From Lactobacillus sp. 0.1XD8-4 (lineage in GTDB: Bacteria; Bacillota; Bacilli; Lactobacillales; Lactobacillaceae): DNA of 52,610 bases. Positions 33,529 to 42,161 of the stretch are shown here, one piece after another. Made by a program: the position numbers and the translations under genes. The stretch is from the NCBI RefSeq assembly GCF_009663775.1, contig NZ_RDBR01000008.1, positions 1 through 52,610 of the forward strand. The letters run 5' to 3'. Below the pieces are notes generated by a model, which was not told the DNA's origin, did not search any database, and saw only the letters and a list, made by a program, of their open reading frames with translations. Each line of letters begins with the position of its first letter. Position 1 is the stretch's first letter.

Positions 33529-35988
33529 TTATTTATTGGCTTGAGCAACCTTATCAGCTAGTTGATTATTATTAGCTTTCGTTAATAAGCTCTGTGCCTG
33601 GCTAGCACGGTAGCGATCATTCATATTCAAGTTGTTCATTTTTTGAATAACATCGTTTGCCTGTTTCGGATCATTAGCAATGATAGCCTTGTCCAAGTTA
33701 TAGTAAGTCTCAGTCTTGTACTTATCTAACTCATTGGCATTGTTGCTATGTAATGCAGCAACTGCTTTAGAATTAATTTGATCTTGTGATACTGTACTTA
33801 ATTTTTTAGCCGCTTCAACTCGATCATGCATTTGTTGTTGAAGCTGTGCAACTTCTTGTTGATGTTGATGCTTTTGATATGCTGTATAACCTGCTATACC
33901 AACAACAATTAGCAATAAAGTTACAATAAATCCTATTACCATCCGTTTTACGCCCTTAACCATACTAGCCACTTGATTATCTGTTTTTTCTTCTGCTTCA
34001 GATGGCTTTGGTGCTGAAGGATTAGTTTGCGGGGTCTGAATCGTCACTGATTGTGGTTGGTTCATTTTTTGTAAACTTTGTGCCAAAACTAACTGCATAA
34101 TATCATTAACGTTTTTACTATTTTCTTTGTTACTCTGTTCTATTCGCTTATTAGTATTTTCCTGCTTCAAAAGCTCAATTTCTTTCCGCAAAGATTCAAT
34201 CTTACTATCACGAGATTTTAACTCATGTTTTAAGCTAATAACATCCTTATTATTAGCATTTCGTGCAGCTTCCGAAGTACTTAAACGCGCATTCAAATCT
34301 GAAATAGTTTTATCTTTTTGCTCAAGTTTTTCGTGTGGATATTCAATTCGCTTCAATTCAGCTTGTGAACGATTATGAGCAATGATTGTTTGCCGGGCAT
34401 TCAAATCTTCATTTGTAACCTTAGTTCGGGTAATATCAAGTTCCTTACTGCATTTCTTCAGTAACTCTTGTAATAACTCTGTAGCATGAGCTCGAACCTG
34501 GCTAGCATCTTCTTGAGCTTGAATTTCATAGTGACGATTTAATTCTGCTTCTAATTTCTTTTCGTTTTCGTTAACCTGCTTTTCGTGATCTTTCCAGGTT
34601 TGATCATAACTCTCTAAGGCCTTGCCACTAAATTCCTTATCCAATTCTTGTTGGGCTATCTTTTTTTGTGTTCTAGTTGATTCATCAATTTGTTCTAAGG
34701 CCTTTTCATAACTTCTTTTAGCTTCTGCTTTATCGGCATTTGCTTGATTATCAATTTCTTTATTTTTCTTTGTAAGAGCTTGATCGTAATCATTCTGAAT
34801 ATTTTTTTCTACTTCATCATGGATTGCTGCTGCGTCATTAGCATGAAGTTTATTGTATTCAGCTAATTTTTCTTGAATATTTTGTGCATAGATATTTCTG
34901 CGACCTAGTAGATATTTTTCATTTGAGCTATTGAGTTTATTAGCTGCTTGCTCTAGCACCTTGTTTAAGGTTTTTTTCTTTTGATTTACTTGATATTCAA
35001 CATAGCCCTTATGACCTGGTTCTACCGGATCTAGAACTTCAACAGCAAACTTTGGTGCTTCAACGTACCCTTTATTGCGAACGTCTTCAATCGTTTTAGT
35101 GACTTTTTCTTCAACGCTATGTTTCTCTTTCCGAGAATTATACGTATCCATCTTCTTTGCGCTTGGCTTATCGTTATGATTTTGAATTACTTGTTCTTTT
35201 GGATTAGACTTCTTTATCATAACGGTCTGTGAAGTGTTCTCCGGATAACTATTAGATAGGTCACCTTGATTAGAGTTAGTTGTTTGTGAAACCTTTTGAT
35301 TATTATTCATAGGCACTGCTTCAGAAAATTTTCCTGAGACTGGATCATATACAGGCGCTTTACTTGCACTATCATTTTCTGTTTTTTCAATATTCTCAAG
35401 CGCTGGAATTGAAAGAGTTACTCTACCTTTTTGTATATCTTCTTCAGTTGGCAAAATAGCAATGTTATTGTCAGTAGTTCCTGTGGAATCTTGATAAGCT
35501 GTTTTCAATTCCTCACAATAATTTATCTTCTCATCATAATCGACATCTGAATTAGAAGGATCATTAAAAATTTCTTCAAAGATACTTTTAGTCAAGTTCT
35601 GGTAATCATAATCAATACTAAAATTACTTAAAGTAATAAATTCATGAGGGTTCCCATCCGCTGATCCTTTTTTTCCTATTTTTGCCTTTTGTGTTTTATC
35701 AAATTCCCAAATGGCAAAATATGAAAACGTAACAGGCTTAGCTGTTGTTGCAGCAAGAGTCCGTAATTCATCAAATAAATCTTCAGCTGTTTTAAAGGTA
35801 GCGAATGGTAAAGTTTGATTTAATGGAGCGACATTTTCATTTTCTTCACTCTCGGATACCTGCTCAATAATTTTTTGAATTTCATCGTTATTTTCTGGTG
35901 CAAACTCATCATCAAATTCTAAGCGAACGGTGTATGGATCATTCAGCATAAATTGATTTTTCTTTTTTAATTTCTTAAAAAATCCCAT
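33529..35988 (-). CDS. Large coiled-coil, single-span membrane protein of the transfer operon
   Basis: 819 residues. The N-terminal ~190 residues are acidic and probably folded, followed by a disordered linker. Long coiled coils span about 330-620, with many heptad-like EK runs. One membrane span lies at about 683-705 (VIGFIVTLLLIVVGIAGYTAY) and a helical C-terminal domain of about 110 residues follows, rich in Asn/Gln. With the N-terminus inside, the last domain would be outside. ATG after GAAGGAGTAAAAATA. Its position next to the pilin gene suggests a scaffold. I do not recognise the family. Confidence 0.6.
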   Translation of the reverse strand: MGFFKKLKKKNQFMLNDPYTVRLEFDDEFAPENNDEIQKIIEQVSESEENENVAPLNQTLPFATFKTAEDLFDELRTLAATTAKPVTFSYFAIWEFDKTQKAKIGKKGSADGNPHEFITLSNFSIDYDYQNLTKSIFEEIFNDPSNSDVDYDEKINYCEELKTAYQDSTGTTDNNIAILPTEEDIQKGRVTLSIPALENIEKTENDSASKAPVYDPVSGKFSEAVPMNNNQKVSQTTNSNQGDLSNSYPENTSQTVMIKKSNPKEQVIQNHNDKPSAKKMDTYNSRKEKHSVEEKVTKTIEDVRNKGYVEAPKFAVEVLDPVEPGHKGYVEYQVNQKKKTLNKVLEQAANKLNSSNEKYLLGRRNIYAQNIQEKLAEYNKLHANDAAAIHDEVEKNIQNDYDQALTKKNKEIDNQANADKAEAKRSYEKALEQIDESTRTQKKIAQQELDKEFSGKALESYDQTWKDHEKQVNENEKKLEAELNRHYEIQAQEDASQVRAHATELLQELLKKCSKELDITRTKVTNEDLNARQTIIAHNRSQAELKRIEYPHEKLEQKDKTISDLNARLSTSEAARNANNKDVISLKHELKSRDSKIESLRKEIELLKQENTNKRIEQSNKENSKNVNDIMQLVLAQSLQKMNQPQSVTIQTPQTNPSAPKPSEAEEKTDNQVASMVKGVKRMVIGFIVTLLLIVVGIAGYTAYQKHQHQQEVAQLQQQMHDRVEAAKKLSTVSQDQINSKAVAALHSNNANELDKYKTETYYNLDKAIIANDPKQANDVIQKMNNLNMNDRYRASQAQSLLTKANNNQLADKVAQANK

Positions 35989-36061
35989 TATTTTTACTCC
36001 TTCATCAAATTAATTTACATTCTTAAATTTATCTGCTATTTTTCATTACACAACTTTCGCC

Positions 36062-36106
36062 AAAATTAAAAAACGCCATGAATTTCTTCATGACGCAAAG
36101 CATAAT
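36062..36106 (-). terminator. Intrinsic terminator below the pilin gene
   Basis: Minus-strand TGCGTCATGAA/TTCATGGCG stem followed by TTTTTTAATTTT and GGCGAAAGTT (36061-36052). The same stem sequence recurs at 42117-42150. Confidence 0.8.
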
Positions 36107-36115
36107 GGCAAGCGA

Positions 36116-36433
36116 TTAAGCACCAAATGATTGACTAGTATAATTCTTCAAAAATTCAACAATAACAAAGGCAATCAACCCTACAACTAGTCCAATAGTA
36201 GCCTTTAGCCACTTCTTTTTACCAGATCGTGCACTTTCTTCCCCACCTGATGTATAGAGAATTGCTCCCCAAGCAACGATAAATGCAGCATAAGCCACAA
36301 GAATAACCATTAGGCCCCGTGACAATTTATTAAGTAAACTTGAGGTACCACCAATTGGATCAGCACCAAGAGTTAACTCATTCATTGCTTTGGCATATGC
36401 GGTTGGGAAATTAGTCATTAAAAACTTATCCAT
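36116..36433 (-). CDS. VirB2/TrbC-like pilin-type T4SS subunit
   Basis: About 105 residues with a hydrophilic N-terminus and two membrane spans (LSRGLMVILVAYAAFIVAWGA... and ATIGLVVGLIAFVIVEFL) separated by a Gly-rich, basic loop (YTSGGEESARSGKKKWLK). This pattern is typical of VirB2/CagC-type subunits. ATG at 36433 follows a perfect AAGGAGG. That site is enclosed in a 12-bp stem (36444-36507), so translation is probably controlled. Its own terminator follows, as expected for a structural subunit needed in different amounts. Confidence 0.8.
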   Translation of the reverse strand: MDKFLMTNFPTAYAKAMNELTLGADPIGGTSSLLNKLSRGLMVILVAYAAFIVAWGAILYTSGGEESARSGKKKWLKATIGLVVGLIAFVIVEFLKNYTSQSFGA

Positions 36434-36443
36434 CAAACCGAAT

Positions 36444-36507
36444 AACCTCCTTAAAATTAAGATGTCATCAATGATTGTTGATGATCAGTCATCAGTTTAA
36501 GGAGGTT
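36444..36507 (-). promoter_or_regulatory. Hairpin sequestering the pilin ribosome binding site
   Basis: On the minus strand, AACCTCCTTAAA (36507-36496) pairs perfectly with TTTAAGGAGGTT (36455-36444), which holds the ribosome binding site. The 40-base loop contains further GATGA/TCATC pairings that could compete. It could act as a translational switch. It may also work as a terminator for plus-strand transcripts because TTTTTAATTT follows on that strand. Confidence 0.7.
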
Positions 36508-36534
36508 TTTAATTTATTTAACTTTCGCCCAAAC

Positions 36535-36831
36535 TTACTTTTTCTGGTCAGATTCAATAATTTTATCTTGATTATTTTGATCTAAAAAATTTGTAGTTGG
36601 AATTCTTTCTTTAGCAACTTGAAAGAATTCATCTAGTTTTTTAACACTATCTAATTGCCAATATTTCATAAGTTTAGTTGCAAATTCGTTCAGTTGCTTA
36701 TCCGTCTCTTCTTTTTGTAAATCACGCAGTTCACTTTTTTCCTTAGCTAATTTCTTTGCTAGTTCTTTGATGTAATTTTGCTTTTTAGCTGTTTTTTCAG
36801 TTTCTAACGTTAATTCTTTCTTTCGAGCCAT
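36535..36831 (-). CDS. Small basic coiled-coil protein, possible relaxosome accessory
   Basis: 98 residues, strongly helical and charged (KKQNYIKELAKKLAKEKSEL), with no membrane span. Small helical proteins of this type (MobC/TraD-like) assist relaxases in Gram-positive plasmids, but no decisive motif is visible. ATG follows GGAATTGGAGACGAATTTTTA, 23 bases after the Clp-like gene, so co-translated with it. Confidence 0.45.
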   Translation of the reverse strand: MARKKELTLETEKTAKKQNYIKELAKKLAKEKSELRDLQKEETDKQLNEFATKLMKYWQLDSVKKLDEFFQVAKERIPTTNFLDQNNQDKIIESDQKK

Positions 36832-36854
36832 TAAAAATTCGTCTCCAATTCCTG

Positions 36855-38690
36855 TTATTTACTATCTGGAATCAATCCAAAATTGATTTTGCGACCGTTT
36901 TTATTATGATGTTGCAATTTACTACGTTCAAATTGATCACGAGGATCATAAACCTTAGCACTAATTTTGTGGTAGTTATTATCAGTTTTATTTTCTAATT
37001 GCAAAATAATCATTGAAAGTGGCGCTGTTACTTCATTTTCAATAGTTCTTTCAAGCGGTCTTGCACCATTTTTAACATCCGTTCCAATATCAGCTAGATA
37101 CTCAATTAGGTCATCGCTATAAGTAAATTGAAAGCCATGTTCTTGCAAGCGATCATTTAATATTTGTAAGTCATTTTGAGCAATTTGCTTAATAACCGAC
37201 CGGGGAAGCATGTTAAATACAATTTTATGTTCAATACGATTTACAAATTCCGGACGAAAAATATTAGTTAGTTCCATATTGACCAACTTCTTAAATGCGG
37301 TATTTCTCCTAATCCGTTGACGTTCACTTTGGTCAATTTCGTCCCCTTCAATTGTCTTTTCACTTGATTGCCGTTCATTGATTAGCTCAGCTGCAATATT
37401 GGTTGTCATAATGATAATGACATTTCTAAAATCAGTTGATCTTCCAAACCGATCCCGTAATTCACCAGCATCCAGAACTTGTAATAGGCGATCATGAACT
37501 GCTGAACATGCTTTTTCAATTTCATCCAGCAATAAAATACAATAAGGTCTGTGTTTTATTTGATCCGTTAATAGAATTTGAAAATGATTTAGGGAATCGC
37601 GCTCACTAAATTCAGACATATCAAACCTCACTAAGGCGTTTTCGCTATCAAACATAACTTTAGCTAATTGCTTAGAAAGTGCTGTCTTTCCAGTTCCAGT
37701 CGTTCCCAAGAATAAAAAGGACGCTAACGGCCGATTAGGTGCTTGCAACCCTGCTTTGGCAATTGTAATCACATTAGCTACTGATTGAATTGCTTCCTCC
37801 TGTCCTTTAACTACCTTACTAAGTTTATCTTTGATATTACGTAAACGACTTGTATCATTACGCAAAACATTAGTAATGGGAATTCCTTTCATTTCCTGCA
37901 GAACTAACGCCACTTGTTTAATATCCACATCAACCACATGATTAGTAGCAGCAATTGCGCCAGCCTGATCAATCAAGTCAATTGCCTTATCTGGCAAATA
38001 GCGATCTGCAATATAGCGAACTGATAAATCAACCGCCCCAGCGATTGCCGAATCATCATAATGAACGTGATGATAATCTTCATAGTTTTTCTTAATTCCA
38101 TTAAGAATCTTGATTGATGTATTCCGAGAAGGTTCTTCTACCTTTACTTGTTGAAAACGCCTTTGTAATGCTGGATCGCGCTCAATGAACTTTTTATATT
38201 CATCAATTGTCGTTGAGCCAATTAACTGAATATCTCCGCGGGCCATTGCTGGTTTTAACACATCTCCTAAGTCCATGGCTCCTCCCGTTTGATCAGCACC
38301 CATAATTGTATGAATTTCATCAATAAAAAGGATATTTTCCCCATTAGTTTGTTTAAATTCATTAATGATATTCAACATTTTCATTACTGTATCTTGTTGT
38401 CCCAGCGCTGCAATCTGAAGAACCCGAATATGTTTTCCTTCTAGTTGTTTACCAGCTTTATGTAAAGCAATTAATCGAGCTAATCCTTCAATAATAGCCG
38501 TCTTCCCTACACCGGCTTCGCCAATCAAGATTGGGTTATTCTTAGTCTTTCGATTAAGATTAATAATGACTTGCTTAATTTCCTGGTTTCGAGCAACAGC
38601 TTTATACTCATCTGGATTCTTAGCTGCCGCTACAGTTAAATCATCCGTATATCTATCAATGTTAGGTGTCTTTTTTAATTCTTCAGTCAA
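36855..38690 (-). CDS. Clp/Hsp100-type double AAA+ ATPase lacking pore loops
   Basis: 611 residues with two AAA+ modules like ClpB/ClpC. D1: Walker A GEAGVGKT (57-64), Walker B LFIDEI (121-126), Arg finger ALQRRFQ. D2: Walker A GTTGTGKT (329-336), Walker B ILLLDE (385-390), FRPEFVNRIE. The N-terminal substrate domain and the middle coiled coil are absent. The D1 pore motif (AGxKYRGEFE in relatives) is missing: IAALGQQDTVMKML runs straight on. In D2 the whole GSPPGYVGYEEGG loop is missing between DSLNHF and LLTDQIKHRPY. No LGF/IGF ClpP-docking loop is seen. Hence ATP hydrolysis is likely, classical threading is not. Start: TTG after AAGGGGTG. Role in transfer unknown. Confidence 0.85.
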   Translation of the reverse strand: MTEELKKTPNIDRYTDDLTVAAAKNPDEYKAVARNQEIKQVIINLNRKTKNNPILIGEAGVGKTAIIEGLARLIALHKAGKQLEGKHIRVLQIAALGQQDTVMKMLNIINEFKQTNGENILFIDEIHTIMGADQTGGAMDLGDVLKPAMARGDIQLIGSTTIDEYKKFIERDPALQRRFQQVKVEEPSRNTSIKILNGIKKNYEDYHHVHYDDSAIAGAVDLSVRYIADRYLPDKAIDLIDQAGAIAATNHVVDVDIKQVALVLQEMKGIPITNVLRNDTSRLRNIKDKLSKVVKGQEEAIQSVANVITIAKAGLQAPNRPLASFLFLGTTGTGKTALSKQLAKVMFDSENALVRFDMSEFSERDSLNHFQILLTDQIKHRPYCILLLDEIEKACSAVHDRLLQVLDAGELRDRFGRSTDFRNVIIIMTTNIAAELINERQSSEKTIEGDEIDQSERQRIRRNTAFKKLVNMELTNIFRPEFVNRIEHKIVFNMLPRSVIKQIAQNDLQILNDRLQEHGFQFTYSDDLIEYLADIGTDVKNGARPLERTIENEVTAPLSMIILQLENKTDNNYHKISAKVYDPRDQFERSKLQHHNKNGRKINFGLIPDSK

Positions 38691-38706
38691 TTACTAACAC
38701 CCCTTA

Positions 38707-39126
38707 CTATGGCTGACTTAATAACACGGCTTCTAACAAGCTATCAGTCTTCTTTAGAATTTTTTCATGGTTCTCTATTCCATATAAATACGCTTTAATT
38801 TTGCCGTGATTCTTCTCAAAAGTTACAATGATCTGTTTAGTAATAAATGGATTATCAACTAACCATTCTTCTTGATTAATTTGATTACTAACAAACCAAA
38901 ATGAACTATCAAGACCCGCTTTTTTTAATTCGCTATCAAGTTCGTAAAATCGCAAGCGGCTTAGATTACTCTTTGGCCATAGCTGTTTGCTCCAGCCTAT
39001 TGGCGTTCTTATTTTAGTATCTAAAACATTCAATAACGCTTCTTCACTCCAGCGAAATGCATTGACTCGTGAGTACTGATTAATTCGCTCTGCAGTTTCC
39101 GCTAAATATTCTTTTTCTAACTCCAT
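38707..39126 (-). CDS. Unknown 139-residue transfer-operon protein
   Basis: Soluble, mixed alpha/beta composition with many aromatic residues (FRWSEEALLNVLDTKIRTPIG). No membrane span, signal or known motif. 16 bases upstream of the Clp-like gene and 24 after the next gene, so part of the same unit. Because it directly precedes the Clp-like ATPase, it is a candidate partner or adaptor. ATG at 39126 follows AAGGAATTGTG. Confidence 0.55.
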   Translation of the reverse strand: MELEKEYLAETAERINQYSRVNAFRWSEEALLNVLDTKIRTPIGWSKQLWPKSNLSRLRFYELDSELKKAGLDSSFWFVSNQINQEEWLVDNPFITKQIIVTFEKNHGKIKAYLYGIENHEKILKKTDSLLEAVLLSQP

Positions 39127-39150
39127 CACAATTCCTTTTCCTTCTTACTA

Positions 39151-39963
39151 TTACAAACCAAGGCCTTCATCATCATCTCGTCCGCCAAAATAATCATTAA
39201 TATCTATATCATCTGCTGATTGATCAGTATCATCATGATCTTTAGCTTGTTCAGCCTGCTGATAAGATTCATCAATTTGCGAGCTGTCACCTAAATCAAC
39301 TGTCTTTTCTTTTGGATCTGATTTGGTTGCTGCAGGTTTTTTTATTTGGAAATCACCTTTCTCAGGAACAGTTATATCGTAGTTGTTGATATTAATTGTT
39401 GAATCAGGGTCATCGTCACTTTCGGGCTTATACTGTGAAACGATATCATTCATGCTAGCTTCTGTTTCATTATCACCTTTTTTTACATTCCTTAATTTAA
39501 TTGGTGGCTCTGATTCTTGCTGATCATTACTATTTTCCAAAAAATCTTTGCCGGGTTCCGTAGATTGTTTGACCTTATCACTTTCTAATACTCGTAATTT
39601 TTTCTGTAGTTTATCCTGCACTTTTTTAGCTGACTCTACTTCTCCCCGCAATTTTTGATTTTCTGATTTAAGCTTGTCAATAGCTTCAAAATAGTCACCT
39701 TTTGACAGATAAACCATACTATTAATTTCTTTTGCTTCTTTTAACTTAAAGATTATACAATTCAATTCTTTGATAATAACCTCGTCTAAAGTTAATAACC
39801 AAGTCGAATTTAATTGTGCTGAATGCGCGAAGAACTTTTCATATTGGTTATTATTAACTAACAGTCTTAGTTTAGATTCGCTATTACTTTCACATTCAAA
39901 ATCTAATAGCACATCATTACCCTCAATTTCTTGAGCCTTTAGTATTCCTGTAATTTTCATCAT
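39151..39963 (-). CDS. Unknown protein with beta-rich N-domain, coiled coil and acidic tail
   Basis: 270 residues: a strand-rich N-terminal domain (1-95, possibly OB-like), a coiled coil (about 100-135), then a long acidic disordered region ending DYFGGRDDDEGLGL. The layout recalls DNA-binding proteins with an acidic protein-binding tip, such as SSB, but the last residues are not the SSB DDDIPF motif. It is 3 bases after the topoisomerase gene, which suggests a helper in DNA processing. Family not recognised. Confidence 0.5.
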   Translation of the reverse strand: MMKITGILKAQEIEGNDVLLDFECESNSESKLRLLVNNNQYEKFFAHSAQLNSTWLLTLDEVIIKELNCIIFKLKEAKEINSMVYLSKGDYFEAIDKLKSENQKLRGEVESAKKVQDKLQKKLRVLESDKVKQSTEPGKDFLENSNDQQESEPPIKLRNVKKGDNETEASMNDIVSQYKPESDDDPDSTININNYDITVPEKGDFQIKKPAATKSDPKEKTVDLGDSSQIDESYQQAEQAKDHDDTDQSADDIDINDYFGGRDDDEGLGL

Positions 39964-39965
39964 TT

Positions 39966-42020
39966 TTATTTACCTCGCTTTTTAAAATCTGGTATAAAGC
40001 CAATAAATTTGCGTCCCTTATATTCACTTTGGCCAAGTTGACCACTCAAATTACCTTTCTTGTACTTGAAAGTAATTATCTTTCCAGCAGATAAATCCTC
40101 AAGTTCTTGGTCAGTAAATGTATGAGTACCCCACTTACGACTAATCTGAACCGCTTTTCCTTGGAATTTAACAGTCACTTTCTCTTTCTTTTCGTATTTA
40201 ACTTTCTTTGGCACCCCTAGAACATCTCTTAAGTGCTTAGCATTTTCCTGCATAATGGGAATATCATGCTTAATGACCTGAGTTACTGTATTTAGGACTT
40301 TATTTGGATCCATTTCAAATTTAGCAACTACATCCATTGCATCAAATAACTGTGCGGTAATTTTAGGTGAAGCAATATAAGTGTTATAGCCAATTAAAGC
40401 CGACATTAATCCAGTATCCGTTAGATTTAACTTAGCTCCTTTTGCTTTCAACAGGCCATTATTGCTAGTAATTGCAGCCAAAGTACTTTGTTGAGTTGCT
40501 GGCGTTCCAATCCCATATTTTCCATAAGCAGAAAGTCTATGATAGAGCCATTTTTTGGTTGGCCAAGCAGGCTTAGGATTGGCCCCTTCATCAATAAATG
40601 TAATTGCGCTACTGCCAAGTGGTTGTTGTTGCTTAGGTAAATTATCTTCACTATAGATAAGACGATAATTATACTCGACTGGCTGATTAAAGTGCGTTAC
40701 AAAGTCCGGATAATTAACTACGCATGCTTCATAAGAATCATAAACATAATCTTCTGCAAGAATGGATAAGGCACTAGCAGCTACTAATTTATAGATATCT
40801 ACCGCACAATCTTGTGCTTTTTCACTTTTACCAGGGACTGCCTTCTTTAGCTCACCCATTGTTTCAGGAATCTTTTCACCAGGCCGATTAGCCCCATGAG
40901 TCGCTGAGTCTTTAACAAACTTTTCTCTTGGTTGTCGGTGTGTTAAAAGCGATTGATCGACGTTAATTACAGTTGCGATTTGATCAGCATTATTAATCAG
41001 CTCAATAAACTGATCATTAGTAATCACCTTGTCTCCTGTGCGCGGATAAGATAGATAATGTTTTTCATAAAGTTCTTGGTAAACCTCTTCAACCATTGTA
41101 GAAGAATACCCCTTTGCTGCCATTGCACTATCAATTCCGGTCATATCAATTAATGTATTAGGGACCTGTTTTTTTCGTGTACAACTTAATAATTTGACTT
41201 CTGCGGGCGATGAGTAAGTGCTTTGTTCTTGTTTCGCTAGTTTAATATCAGCATGACGAATCTTTTTAATTAGTTCTTCGTCTTCTTTTCTTACTTTGCG
41301 AGCATAGACATGGCCATTATTATCCTTAAATTTAACTTCGTAGTAAGGATTTTTTTGATAATGCTTGATTCGCTGCAGTTGATCAAAAGTAAAAGCAAGC
41401 ATTACTGACTTTAATCGTCCTTGATTAATAACTTTTACCCGATAACCTTCACTACGAGCTAATGTTGTGGAAACCCTTGTTGCTTGCATAGACGCAAAAT
41501 CCCATCGCTGCCGTAAAACCGCTTTAATGTAGTCACCATCTTTTTTCTGACTAGAAATATCTCGTAAATTCCTTAATGCTTTTTGAATTCCCTTTTTACT
41601 TTCATCATCATGATATTCACGATAAACTGGTCCTCGCCAATTGATAGCATTAATAATTTCCCAAGCAAGAAGTTCACCTTCTCCGCTTGGATCATTATCA
41701 GTTGCAATAACAATTGCTTGTGCTTGACGACTCTCATTAGCAATTTTTTTAATCATTTTCTGTGCTGATCCATTTTTCGCTTTTTTTCGCCATGTTAAAT
41801 CTTGTAAGTTCCAGGGCAAATCTTTTAACTCCCAAGATTCATATTTATCTTTCAAGTTTGGTGCAACTTGATCTACTGGATCTAAGAATTCTAGTAGGTG
41901 CCCTTGAGCATGAGTTAGTTGATATGTATGGCCATTAACTGTTCCTGTTTCTCCACCAAGAGCAGCGACAAAGTTATCAAATGCTGATTTCTTTTCGGTT
42001 AAGATTAAATAATCAAACAT
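39966..42020 (-). CDS. Topoisomerase III-like enzyme (TraI/TrsI type)
   Basis: 684 residues, type IA topoisomerase. N-terminal Toprim domain with ILTEKKSAF and the acidic motif ATDNDPSGEGELLAWE (about residue 110, a variant of ATDPDREGE). The catalytic Tyr is in HYLSYPRTGDKV (about 325). The C-terminal part is shorter than in chromosomal TopA and has no zinc ribbons. Conjugative plasmids of the pSK41/pMRC01 kind carry such a gene (traI) to resolve transferred DNA. ATG after AATCAGGTGAAACT, behind a gap that holds a terminator and GGCGAAACTT. Confidence 0.9.
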   Translation of the reverse strand: MFDYLILTEKKSAFDNFVAALGGETGTVNGHTYQLTHAQGHLLEFLDPVDQVAPNLKDKYESWELKDLPWNLQDLTWRKKAKNGSAQKMIKKIANESRQAQAIVIATDNDPSGEGELLAWEIINAINWRGPVYREYHDDESKKGIQKALRNLRDISSQKKDGDYIKAVLRQRWDFASMQATRVSTTLARSEGYRVKVINQGRLKSVMLAFTFDQLQRIKHYQKNPYYEVKFKDNNGHVYARKVRKEDEELIKKIRHADIKLAKQEQSTYSSPAEVKLLSCTRKKQVPNTLIDMTGIDSAMAAKGYSSTMVEEVYQELYEKHYLSYPRTGDKVITNDQFIELINNADQIATVINVDQSLLTHRQPREKFVKDSATHGANRPGEKIPETMGELKKAVPGKSEKAQDCAVDIYKLVAASALSILAEDYVYDSYEACVVNYPDFVTHFNQPVEYNYRLIYSEDNLPKQQQPLGSSAITFIDEGANPKPAWPTKKWLYHRLSAYGKYGIGTPATQQSTLAAITSNNGLLKAKGAKLNLTDTGLMSALIGYNTYIASPKITAQLFDAMDVVAKFEMDPNKVLNTVTQVIKHDIPIMQENAKHLRDVLGVPKKVKYEKKEKVTVKFQGKAVQISRKWGTHTFTDQELEDLSAGKIITFKYKKGNLSGQLGQSEYKGRKFIGFIPDFKKRGK

Positions 42021-42083
42021 AGTTTCACCTGATTTTCTTATTTCAACTGAATTTAAGATACAGTAGCTCTTGATTTACGAAAG

Positions 42084-42111
42084 TTTCGCCTAATTTCGTC
42101 CAAATTTGGAC
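42084..42111 (-). promoter_or_regulatory. Palindrome and GGCGAAA element upstream of the topoisomerase gene
   Basis: GTCCAAATTTGGAC (42098-42111) is a perfect 14-base palindrome. Eight bases further downstream on the coding strand stands GGCGAAACTT (42090-42081). The palindrome is a candidate operator; it was not noticed at other gaps. Confidence 0.45.
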
Positions 42112-42114
42112 AAA

Positions 42115-42150
42115 GTAAAAACGCCATGAATTTTTTTCTTCATGACGTGA
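42115..42150 (-). terminator. Intrinsic terminator below the Toprim/DUF3991 gene
   Basis: Minus-strand CGTCATGAA/TTCATGGCG stem with an A-rich loop and TTTTT tail. It nearly duplicates the terminator at 36062-36106. Confidence 0.8.
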
Positions 42151-42161
42151 CCATTTATACC

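Noticed and set aside
36444-36507. Simple terminator for the minus-strand transcript at the pilin leader
   Set aside because: On the minus strand the stem is followed by ATTCGG rather than T residues, and one arm is the ribosome binding site; a terminator role is only possible on the plus strand.
39151-39963. Calling this gene a plasmid SSB
   Set aside because: The acidic tail lacks the conserved DDDIPF-type end, and no SSB core motif was recognised.
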